DNA of 5,046 bases from Lachnospiraceae bacterium AM93-12TA (lineage in GTDB: Bacteria > Bacillota > Clostridia > Lachnospirales > Lachnospiraceae), in the NCBI GenBank assembly GCA_027698105.1, contig JAQERH010000068.1:1-5046 (forward strand). Reading direction: 5' to 3'. A model generated the notes under the pieces. It was not told the origin of the DNA and did not search any database. It saw only the letters and a program-made list of their open reading frames with translations. Positions 1-4,809 of this stretch are shown in pieces (positions within the stretch are counted from its first letter, which is position 1; the number at the start of each line of letters is the position of its first letter). The position numbers were made by a program, and so were the translations under genes.

Positions 1-61
1 TCTCCTTCTTATATTTTCCAACAACTGCTCTGATTCTATTTACTGCCTGTCCGGTTCTCAT
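1..61 (-). CDS. Possible 5' end of an unknown gene, cut by window edge
   Basis: An ATG at 61-59 opens a frame that stays open for 20 codons to the left edge (MRTGQAVNRIRAVVGKYKKE). The peptide is basic and looks like a plausible start of an amphipathic helical protein. The only ribosome-binding candidate is a weak GGGTG a few bases upstream. The ATG overlaps the TGA of a short upstream reading frame in the ATGA style. The product is not recognised and the stretch is too short to be sure it is coding. Confidence 0.22.
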   Translation of the reverse strand, partial: MRTGQAVNRIRAVVGKYKKE

Positions 62-250
62 ACGCACCCATAAATCCACTCATATGCTGGCTGCATTTTC
101 ATTTTCCACGCTCCAACTCGATTTCTTAGAAGCTGCCACCAGCACACAGAAACGCTACATCCTCATAAACCAAAAGACAGGCGAGACTTTATGTCCCACC
201 TGACTTCCTTTCGGTACAATCCTTGATTAAAGCCTTAACCGCTTTTATCG
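62..250. other. Intergenic region with no supported gene
   Basis: This stretch lies downstream of the nucleotidyltransferase operon. Both strands contain only short, interrupted reading frames. A weak 5-bp stem (229-233 with 241-245) sits just after the operon's last stop codon but lacks a U-tract, so I do not call it a terminator. It looks like the leader of whatever gene begins at the left edge, but no promoter stands out. Confidence 0.45.
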
Positions 251-592
251 CTAAGACTTTTCGCCAACCCAGATCACCTCTCTCATAATGCTCTTATAAA
301 CACTATCCAGATTTTTTCCCACTCCTATGCTGATCAACAGGTCATCCAATGCCGTATCTTCTTGTTTAAGCAAATCTGTAATCAGCACATCTGCCTTCAC
401 CGGAATAAAAGCATTTTTTAATTTTTCTATTGTAGGAATATCCAGTTCCTTTGTATCCACTACAATATCTATGTCACTATCCTTATCATTTGTTCCTCTG
501 GCATAAGAACCAGCTAAACCTAATATCAACCCTGTATTTCTGCTTATCTCTGAAAGTTTGTTCAGTATGCTTTCTTTGCTTATTATTTCCAT
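251..592 (-). CDS. MNT-type nucleotidyltransferase domain protein
   Basis: This is a 113-residue protein of the minimal nucleotidyltransferase (MNT, DNA polymerase beta-like) fold. The signature G-S-x10-D-x-D is intact: G28-S29, then D40-I-D42. D68 in the strand KADVLITD is the likely third metal-binding aspartate. The family transfers nucleotides to proteins or small molecules; MntA members AMPylate and silence a HEPN ribonuclease toxin encoded next door. No HEPN gene is visible on either side, so the partner is missing, distant or different. I chose the ATG at 592 because AGGTGG lies a few bases upstream. An ATG at 622 would add ten residues, overlap the preceding gene and lack such a site. 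It is the last gene of the five-gene operon, 19 nt after the previous stop. The fold is clear, but the biological role is inferred. Confidence 0.82.
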   Translation of the reverse strand: MEIISKESILNKLSEISRNTGLILGLAGSYARGTNDKDSDIDIVVDTKELDIPTIEKLKNAFIPVKADVLITDLLKQEDTALDDLLISIGVGKNLDSVYKSIMREVIWVGEKS

Positions 593-611
593 AAAAGCAC
601 CACCTGACTTC

Positions 612-950
612 TTATGCTTCATTTTCTTTTTGCTTCTGTCTCTCTCTGGCTATCCTGTCCCGTTCTCTCTGAATCAGCTTTTTTTCAAGTTCTTCCGGAA
701 CTTTCTGTCCTTTCATAATATAGAGAAATGCCCTCTCTTTATCTTCGTCAAAGTCTGGCTCCTGATCGGTTGTACTGCACAGGTTAATTCCCAGCTTCAA
801 AGCATACTGTATCATTCTTTCCTCGTTCTCAATCTCTTCCGAAGTCCTGAGAGGAAATTCATCCAAGCTTCTTTTCGGCAACTGCCTTTCTAATCTCTGC
901 ATATCCTGTAATATATCGTCAATACCTTGCAGGTCTCTTACGCTAATCAT
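612..950 (-). CDS. Unknown 112-residue protein, copy B
   Basis: This protein has no recognised family. It aligns without a gap to the other 112-residue protein of the operon, at 68 of 112 identical positions by my count. Residues 1-30 form a charged amphipathic start, and residues 38-57 carry the shared core EIE..E.M.QYAL.LGINL. An acidic stretch of D and E follows at about 62-72. The C-terminal helix from residue 81 (GQKVPEELEKKLIQ, then an R/K/E/Q-rich run) looks like a single helix or coiled coil. There is no signal peptide or membrane segment, so a cytoplasmic location is likely. Its ATG overlaps the upstream gene's stop by 8 nt, implying coupled translation. The charged tail could bind a partner or nucleic acid, but this is only a guess. 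Confidence 0.75.
   Translation of the reverse strand: MISVRDLQGIDDILQDMQRLERQLPKRSLDEFPLRTSEEIENEERMIQYALKLGINLCSTTDQEPDFDEDKERAFLYIMKGQKVPEELEKKLIQRERDRIARERQKQKENEA
613..710 (-). repeat. 98-bp near-identical duplicated segment, copy B
   Basis: The segment matches 1259-1356 at 96 of 98 positions in the same orientation. The two differences fall in one codon (AGA versus AAG, Arg versus Lys). It encodes the C-terminal 32 residues of copy B plus part of the stop codon. Similarity drops sharply at the Gly81 codon. Confidence 0.95.
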
Positions 951-1248
951 TTTTCCGAATGTTCTCTTCTCTCATTTGAAGCATTGCACGCTTGATATTT
1001 GTATCCGTAATCATCTGTCCCAGTTTATTTCCCGCTTTCCTTAACTCCTCGCCTATATCAGACAAGTTTGCCTGAGGACTATCATGCAGCGTCTTATAAA
1101 CTTGCTCTTGCATAAGATGATATGTGTCTGAACCTACAATAATGTAGTAGGCATCTGAATAGGAACAACCTAAAATATGCATCACAATCTCTACCATGAT
1201 TGCTACCTTTGCCCCTATTACATCTTTTAAAGAATCTATTTTTCCCAT
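943..1248 (-). CDS. Unknown 101-residue protein, possibly DUF3791-like
   Basis: This is a small soluble, mostly helical protein. Residues 15-48 (an IMVEIVMHILG helix, then SYSDAYYIIVGSDTYHLM) followed by an L-HDSP-x4-LSDIGEEL segment recall the DUF3791 pattern. In that pattern a short helix and a 'SYxDAY...SDTY' block lead to an 'L.T.S..Y..DI...L' motif. That resemblance is from memory and would need a profile search. Residues 66-101 form a charged helical tail. DUF3791 proteins are often found in small accessory operons, commonly beside DUF3990 ADP-ribosyltransferase-like genes; none is seen here. The gene lies between the two 112-residue paralogs, 9 nt after the upstream stop, and overlaps the downstream start by 8 nt. 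Its ribosome binding site is weak (TAGGT), which fits translational coupling. Confidence 0.7.
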   Translation of the reverse strand: MGKIDSLKDVIGAKVAIMVEIVMHILGCSYSDAYYIIVGSDTYHLMQEQVYKTLHDSPQANLSDIGEELRKAGNKLGQMITDTNIKRAMLQMREENIRKND

Positions 1249-1257
1249 TTTACAGAC

Positions 1258-1596
1258 CTATGCTTCATTTTCTTTTTGCTTCTGCTTCTCTCTGGCTATC
1301 CTGTCCCGTTCTCTCTGAATCAGCTTTTTTTCAAGTTCTTCCGGAACTTTCTGTCCCCTCGTAATAAACAGATATGCTTCTTCTTTATCTTTGTCATAGC
1401 CGGATTCTGTATCATCCGTCATATAAAGGTTAATCCCCAACCGCAAAGCATACTGCTTCATTTGCTCATGCCTTTCAATCTCTTTCGGGTTTCTAATCTG
1501 AGAACGGTCAACCGTCCTCGTAGGGGACAACTGAATCAACCTGTCTATTTCCTTTAAATGCACATCTATTCCCTTTAATTCTTTGACATTCATCAT
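1258..1596 (-). CDS. Unknown 112-residue protein, copy A
   Basis: This is the paralog of the protein at 612-950, with the same length and an ungapped alignment. Identity is about 46% over residues 1-80 and 31 of 32 over residues 81-112. The shared core is QYAL.LGINL at about 48-57, then an acidic stretch, then GQKVPEELEKKLIQ and a strongly charged C-terminal helix ending in KENEA. It has no signal peptide, membrane segment or known catalytic motif. The start ATG overlaps the stop of the JAB gene as ATGA (4 nt). A second in-frame ATG follows at once, so the true first residue may be Met2. An AAGGGG sequence upstream can serve as ribosome binding site. The function is unknown; position and duplication suggest a partner or regulator of the operon's enzymes. 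Confidence 0.76.
   Translation of the reverse strand: MMNVKELKGIDVHLKEIDRLIQLSPTRTVDRSQIRNPKEIERHEQMKQYALRLGINLYMTDDTESGYDKDKEEAYLFITRGQKVPEELEKKLIQRERDRIAREKQKQKENEA
1259..1356 (-). repeat. 98-bp near-identical duplicated segment, copy A
   Basis: This is the partner of the segment at 613-710, with 96 of 98 bases identical. It covers the last 32 codons of copy A. Near-identity at the DNA level, including synonymous positions, indicates recent duplication or gene conversion limited to this part of the gene. Confidence 0.95.
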
Positions 1597-2213
1597 TTTT
1601 TAGGTGCCCCTTTCTTATATATTATATGATATTCACTGGCTATCTTAAGCATATCATTGATTGCTCTAGTTCCATTATTTATTATGCCCTTTTCCAGATA
1701 TTCATTCGCTAATCTGGCATAATCTCCTATAAACCGCTCACATTCCGATTTATAAGTCCTTTCTATCACATAAACAGAACCATCATGCCCCACAGCTGTC
1801 ATACTCCTCAATGATGGAGTATCCTTAAATGTTTTAATGTCTGTTGCAGAAAAAGTACCTGTACTCGGGTGGTTATGCATGTATATCAGCGTCCGGTCAG
1901 GCGCTGATTTTATAAACAAATTTGCTTCTCTATCCTGAGAAAAGTCAACTGCTCTTTCCTGCGTTCCCTCAATGAGGATAGCCTCTTTCGTTATGATACT
2001 AAACACAATAGCACATTCCATATCATTCCGTCTGTATCGCTCACAAAGCTCTCTGGCATTTTGTAAAAGCACTTTATGATATTCCTGTATGATCGCATTT
2101 TCGCTATCTGTTAAACCAAACAACTGAGTTCTTGGTACCTTAGAGATTGCTATATCTGTAATCTTGATTGGTCTGTTCCTTACTTTTGACTGCTCTACTA
2201 TTGTATTTTCCAT
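1593..2213 (-). CDS. JAB/JAMM-like putative metallopeptidase
   Basis: This 206-residue cytoplasmic protein has a JAB/MPN-type motif at residues 113-125: H113-N-H115-P-S-T-G-T-F-S122-A-T-D125. The two histidines and the aspartate are the expected zinc ligands. The usual upstream glutamate could be E67, E78 or E82. The spacing between the second His and Ser is six residues rather than the canonical seven. The following strand (SMTAVGHDGSVYVI, 137-150) resembles the C-terminal JAB-like region seen in some phage and polymorphic-toxin proteins and in RadC-type proteins. Such domains cleave isopeptide or peptide bonds, but some act only as binding modules. Residues 1-60 form an N-terminal region of unknown function, and 152-206 are helical. 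It is the first gene of the five-gene operon, with a good GAGGGAG ribosome binding site before the ATG at 2213. The substrate is unknown. Confidence 0.75.
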   Translation of the reverse strand: MENTIVEQSKVRNRPIKITDIAISKVPRTQLFGLTDSENAIIQEYHKVLLQNARELCERYRRNDMECAIVFSIITKEAILIEGTQERAVDFSQDREANLFIKSAPDRTLIYMHNHPSTGTFSATDIKTFKDTPSLRSMTAVGHDGSVYVIERTYKSECERFIGDYARLANEYLEKGIINNGTRAINDMLKIASEYHIIYKKGAPKK

Positions 2214-2235
2214 GCTTCACTCCCTCTATATAATG

Positions 2236-2241
2236 ATTATA
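2236..2241 (-). promoter_or_regulatory. Candidate -10 element for the JAB operon
   Basis: Read on the minus strand this is a perfect TATAAT, 22 nt before the JAB start codon and followed by a strong GAGGGAG ribosome binding site. No good -35 hexamer lies 16-18 nt upstream (GGTATT at best), so a separate operon promoter is possible but unproven. Confidence 0.35.
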
Positions 2242-2250
2242 ACGCACTCA

Positions 2251-2550
2251 TTATGAAAATACCATAGATTTTCTGTGAACTTTCAGAGCCAGAGAGAAGC
2301 AGATATGCCTCCCCCTGAATCCATGTAAACTATCTCCATACTCTGTGTTGCCAACAAGAAAATATATGCTGTTATAACCTAGCTCTTTTTCAGTAAATGC
2401 CAGTCTTGTATTTTCTAAAATGTATCTTGGAATATGATGAGCTACTAATGTCCAATCATCTTTTGTCCACTTAGTCATTCCATAAGGACCAGTACAAGGT
2501 AAACCTTTAATGTCTATTATATCCGCATTACGCTTAGATCCCATAAACAT
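2251..2550 (-). pseudogene. Probable truncated GIY-YIG nuclease-like fragment
   Basis: This is a 99-codon frame, or 97 codons if the second ATG at 2544 is used; GAGAGGTG upstream could serve either start. Residues 15-60 read like the N-terminal part that precedes the catalytic domain in some clostridial GIY-YIG proteins, with PRYILENTRLAFTEKEL leading to SIYFLVGNTEYGD at 61-73. SIYFLVG fits the first 'GIY' strand of that fold with Ser for Gly. The second motif (VYIG) should follow within about ten residues. Instead the frame reads SLHGFRG and then an unconvincing tail. In the neighbouring frame the same bases read I-V-Y-M-D, so a frameshift near 2325 probably broke the gene. The usual downstream Arg, Glu and remaining domain are absent. 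A genuine small protein is the alternative. Confidence 0.45.
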
Positions 2551-2630
2551 TTACACCTCTCATTATTAAAATAAATATATACTTCCCCATATAATAAAGC
2601 TAAATTGTAAGCATCTAAAACATTAAAATG

Positions 2631-2674
2631 TCCTAAAAATGCAGCTAAGGAGCTGACACTCCAGATCAACTCCT
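2631..2674 (-). promoter_or_regulatory. Orphan copy of a structured mRNA leader (copy A)
   Basis: Read on the minus strand this aligns closely with the 5' leader of the secreted protein gene at 2775-3545. It has AGGAGTTG, a short loop, GTCA-x-x-TCCTTA, then CATTT and AGGA. Two alternative hairpins are possible: AGGAGUUGA (2666-2674) with UCAGCUCCU (2648-2656), or CAGCU (2651-2655) with AGCUG (2642-2646) around CCUU. The AGGA at 2631-2634 is followed at proper distance by ATG-TTT-TAG, a two-codon frame. This copy therefore looks like the leader of a lost paralog, or one that now precedes the nuclease-like fragment. The CATTTTT after the second hairpin could also act as a weak terminator. Confidence 0.5.
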
Positions 2675-2696
2675 CTTAATGTTCTTACTCAATTTA

Positions 2697-2767
2697 TAAC
2701 TGTTTTAGCAATATAGCTTAAGTAGCATTTCTTTTATTTTAAGACTGCTGTATTGCTAAAACAGTTA
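2697..2767. repeat. Long AT-rich imperfect inverted repeat
   Basis: The left arm 2697-2717 pairs with 2747-2767: TAACTGTTTTAGCAATA matches perfectly, followed by one T/G position (a wobble in plus-strand RNA) and AGC. The inner TTAA at 2718-2721 and 2739-2742 can extend the stem past a 4-nt bulge. It begins 7 nt after the stop of the 256-residue secreted protein gene, so it would form at that transcript's 3' end. There is no U-tract on either strand, so it is not a textbook intrinsic terminator. It may stabilise the 3' end, or be a remnant with transposon-like inverted ends. Confidence 0.8.
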
Positions 2768-2774
2768 CTTAAAC

Positions 2775-3545
2775 TTAATGATAGTCCCCTTTAGACATTG
2801 CATCTGCTAAGGCATCTCTATATGCTTGACTACCAGCACCTATGCCATCTGTATTAGATATTGAATCCCCAAATGGGTTCTTTTTTGCAGGTGTGCCTTG
2901 GCTACCTGAAGGCTGCTGAGTATTACTCTGAGGCTGATTGGAGTCCTCTACTGCTTGGCTACTAACGCTCTGTCCTGGTCCTCCACTAGACGCTCCACCT
3001 TTGAATGTACTCGTATAATAACAGTTGCTATTGTTAATATCTACTACCACTAAACCATATTTTGACTGTAAGGCATTGATTCCATCTGCGTTCTTGATTT
3101 TTCCAAATGCACCATCGTGACTCTGCTCGATGTCAAGATAAACTCCATCATAGTTCCCACTTGTATGCCTTAACATTCCATAATAGCCATTATGATTTGT
3201 CTCTAAGCTATAAATATTTCCTGTCTGGTCTTTTACTAATCCATGTGATACCATATTTCCATTTGCATCAATTAAATACCAGATGTTCTGACCATTAGAA
3301 GCTACTGCATCATCACATACCCAGCCATTTTTAATTGTATTGCCATTTCCATCTTTGATATGCCAAGCTCCATCCTCTGACTGATACCAATATTCACTGA
3401 ATGTAGGAGCTTGCTCTGCTGCTTGAGCTGTAATAGTTGTCATAGAACTCATATACTGCCCTAATGGGTTTGCTTGACTAATTGGAGCCATCGTCATCAT
3501 CAATAATGCTCCTGTTGTAATAATGATTTTATTTAATGTTTTCAT
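2775..3545 (-). CDS. Secreted protein with wall-binding-like repeats
   Basis: This is a 256-residue exported protein. Residues 1-25 form a signal peptide: K3-K6, a hydrophobic core IIITTGALLMMTMAPI, then SQA before NPLGQY. A second possible cleavage point is AQA-AE near residues 40-43. Two aromatic repeats follow (WHIKDGNGNTIKNGWV at about 61-76 and WYLIDANGNMVSHGLV at 89-104). Next come two related hairpin-like motifs, HNGYYG (118-123) and HDGAFG (143-148). These resemble the choline/glucan-type cell-wall-binding repeats of Gram-positive surface proteins. From about 183 the chain is G/S/Q/P-rich with GGPGQSV, ending in a tail (NPFGDS to KGDYH) with no LPXTG anchor. An AGGAG ribosome binding site sits in a structured leader. 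It is paralogous to the 238-residue protein upstream. No enzyme motif is seen; it is probably surface-associated or released. Confidence 0.85.
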   Translation of the reverse strand: MKTLNKIIITTGALLMMTMAPISQANPLGQYMSSMTTITAQAAEQAPTFSEYWYQSEDGAWHIKDGNGNTIKNGWVCDDAVASNGQNIWYLIDANGNMVSHGLVKDQTGNIYSLETNHNGYYGMLRHTSGNYDGVYLDIEQSHDGAFGKIKNADGINALQSKYGLVVVDINNSNCYYTSTFKGGASSGGPGQSVSSQAVEDSNQPQSNTQQPSGSQGTPAKKNPFGDSISNTDGIGAGSQAYRDALADAMSKGDYH

Positions 3546-3552
3546 TGGTATA

Positions 3553-3595
3553 TCTCCTAAATGTAATTAAGGAATTGACTTGTAAACCAACTCCT
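3553..3595 (-). promoter_or_regulatory. Structured 5' leader with sequestrable ribosome binding site
   Basis: This lies just upstream of the 256-residue secreted protein start. AGGAGUUG (3588-3595) can pair with CAAUUCCU (3570-3577) across a 10-nt loop. Alternatively AAUU (3573-3576) pairs with AAUU (3565-3568) around CCUU. In a third option the UCCU at 3570-3573 pairs with the AGGA of the Shine-Dalgarno (3554-3558). These pairings exclude one another, so the first would leave the ribosome binding site free. The diverged copy at 2631-2674 keeps the same pairings, with base changes on both sides of the AAUU/AGCU stem. A TTGACT at 3668-3673 could be a distant -35, but no matching -10 is convincing. 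The 142 bases upstream to the next stop hold no gene. Confidence 0.45.
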
Positions 3596-3737
3596 ATAAA
3601 TGCTATCGCTATTCAGTTTTAGACGTTCCAGTTAATATGCACTTCTCTATGATTAACATCTCCCGTAAGTCAATTTAATGACTGCTTCCTCTTATCTGTT
3701 TTATGATCCTCTAAACACTTCTATAGCTATTGATAGA

Positions 3738-4454
3738 TCAATGTAATCCACCATAATTACTTCCGTCGCCCATCATATCTACAAGCTCTTTAATATCATC
3801 TTCTGTGATTCCAGCTTCCTTCATTAGCTCTTCTAATGAACTATGCTTGTTTGCAGATCCATTATCTGTAGATCCATTATTTGAAGGTGCTGTATTATCA
3901 ACACTCTGTCCAGATCCACCAGTATTTGCTCCTGTACTCTCTGTTGGAAGTCCAGCTACATCTTGAGAAGCTACTCCAGTTGACTGTAAACTAGATAAAC
4001 CAGATGTAATTGCTCCAAATGTACCGTCATGGTTCTGATTGAATGTCAAATGTACTTGCTGATTATTTACCATATAAACACCATCTACATGAGCCATTCT
4101 GCCATAATAGCCATCGTGTTCTGTCTGACAGTAATACCACTTATCTGTTAATGTATCGTGAATCAATCCTGCATACATATGTCCATCATTGGGAGCCAGG
4201 AGGTACCAAGAGCCGTCTAAATCTTGAAACCAACTGTTCACTACATTTCCAGTACCAGCCTCATTCTTTAAATACCAGACACCATTGGAATCTGCATGCC
4301 AACGAGGGGATTGATTAAGCTCTGCTGCTTGAGCTGTGATAGTTGTCATCTCGTTTAAGTACTGCCCTAATGGGTTGCTCTGAGTGATAGGAGCCATTGT
4401 CATCATCAATAGTGCTCCTGTTGTAATAATAATTCTTTTAAACTTGTTCTTCAT
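3738..4454 (-). CDS. Secreted protein, paralog of the 256-residue one
   Basis: This is a 238-residue exported protein. Its leader (RIIITTGALLMMTMAPI, NPLGQY, MTTITAQAAE within residues 7-45) is almost the same as in the paralog downstream, at both protein and DNA level. The short SQA site is TQS here, which favours cleavage at AQA-AE. The core has GVWYLKN (58-64), GSWYLLAPNDGHMYAGLI (81-98), HDGYYG (113-118) and HDGTFG (142-147), the same repeat plan as the paralog. A low-complexity linker with GGSGQSV spans about 170-203. The tail (SSLEELMKEAGITEDD onward, 205-238) is an acidic, probably helical segment with no match to the paralog's tail. There is no sortase motif. GGAGA lies 9 nt before the ATG, and the gene starts 20 nt after the small membrane protein gene, so the two are likely co-transcribed. 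Confidence 0.85.
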   Translation of the reverse strand: MKNKFKRIIITTGALLMMTMAPITQSNPLGQYLNEMTTITAQAAELNQSPRWHADSNGVWYLKNEAGTGNVVNSWFQDLDGSWYLLAPNDGHMYAGLIHDTLTDKWYYCQTEHDGYYGRMAHVDGVYMVNNQQVHLTFNQNHDGTFGAITSGLSSLQSTGVASQDVAGLPTESTGANTGGSGQSVDNTAPSNNGSTDNGSANKHSSLEELMKEAGITEDDIKELVDMMGDGSNYGGLH

Positions 4455-4474
4455 AATTTATTGTCTCCAAATTG

Positions 4475-4717
4475 TTATATGTAGATATGTAAGGAAGCAC
4501 CCTTATGAGGGGTCTGCTCTTCTATCTTAGTAGTGCTTCTTCTGTAGTTCTTGATGTAATCATATGTCACACAACACACAAACATTGTTGATGATACAAG
4601 TAAACTGATACCAGTTGTGAAAAATAATCTAATGCTGTCTGCATAAATTACAGTCGCTACAAAAGTTAAGCCAAATAAAATGTTTAATGCTATTATGATT
4701 TTTGAAAATTTGTTCAT
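4475..4717 (-). CDS. Small two-helix membrane protein
   Basis: This is an 80-residue protein with two predicted membrane segments, roughly residues 7-25 (IIIALNILFGLTFVATVIY) and 32-52 (FFTTGISLLVSSTMFVCCVTY). The linker between them is short (ADSIR), and the tail is basic to polar (KNYRRSTTK). AAAGGAAA precedes the ATG at good spacing, and the gene sits between two secreted protein genes in one direction. It could help export, anchor or protect against the secreted neighbours, but nothing in the sequence says which. It carries no bacteriocin-immunity signature that I recognise. Its last codons (Ala-Ser-Leu-His-Ile) are encoded by a 14-bp sequence repeated upstream of the gene, so the C-terminus may have been altered by recombination. 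Confidence 0.68.
   Translation of the reverse strand: MNKFSKIIIALNILFGLTFVATVIYADSIRLFFTTGISLLVSSTMFVCCVTYDYIKNYRRSTTKIEEQTPHKGASLHIYI
4485..4498. repeat. 14-bp direct repeat, copy inside the small gene's 3' end
   Basis: ATATGTAAGGAAGC on the plus strand is repeated exactly at 4756-4769. The pair brackets most of the small membrane protein gene. By chance one would expect about 0.05 exact 14-mer repeats in a window of this size. Confidence 0.85.
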
Positions 4718-4737
4718 ATGTTTGTTTCCTTTCTTGT

Positions 4738-4743
4738 ATTATA
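4738..4743 (-). promoter_or_regulatory. Candidate -10 for the membrane and secreted pair
   Basis: On the minus strand this is a perfect TATAAT, 20 nt before the start codon of the small membrane protein. The spacing would give a very short 5' leader, and no good -35 is present (TCCTTA at best, inside the stem-loop), so it may be an AT-rich coincidence. Confidence 0.25.
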
Positions 4744-4755
4744 TGTTTTATGAGA

Positions 4756-4788
4756 ATATGTAAGGAAGCTTATTGCCTCCTTACATAT
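4756..4788 (-). terminator. Stem-loop after the partial secreted gene
   Basis: In minus-strand RNA, AUAUGUAAGGAGGC (4775-4788) pairs with GCUUCCUUACAUAU (4756-4769) over 14 bp, with one G-U pair and a 5-nt AAUAA loop. It starts 21 nt after the stop codon at 4810. No clean U-tract follows, so termination may be weak or the hairpin may process or stabilise the mRNA between the secreted gene and the next pair. Confidence 0.5.
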
Positions 4789-4809
4789 ATGAATGATCTA
4801 AAACAAAGT

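Noticed and set aside
229..245. Intrinsic terminator after the five-gene operon
   Set aside because: The stem is only 5 bp and is followed by AAUCAAGG, not a U-tract.
593..622. Upstream ATG extending the nucleotidyltransferase by ten residues
   Set aside because: The extension overlaps the previous gene and has no ribosome binding site, while AGGTGG sits at correct spacing before the ATG at 592.
558..893. Plus-strand open frame of 111 codons
   Set aside because: It lies opposite the 112-residue copy B gene, has a low-complexity F/L/S composition typical of an antisense shadow, and lacks a ribosome binding site.
1276..1557. Plus-strand open frame of 93 codons
   Set aside because: It is the antisense of copy A and resembles the other plus-strand frame only because the coding strands are duplicated.
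2697..2767. Single CRISPR repeat or tracrRNA-like element (GTTTTAG start)
   Set aside because: There is only one hairpin, with no repeat-spacer periodicity and no cas genes in the window; the GTTTTAG match is short and likely chance.
3107..3298. Plus-strand open frame rich in His, Tyr and Ser
   Set aside because: It is antisense to the 256-residue secreted gene, with no ribosome binding site and no plausible protein features.
4043..4318. Plus-strand open frame of 91 codons
   Set aside because: It is antisense to the 238-residue secreted gene, with shadow composition (His and Leu rich).
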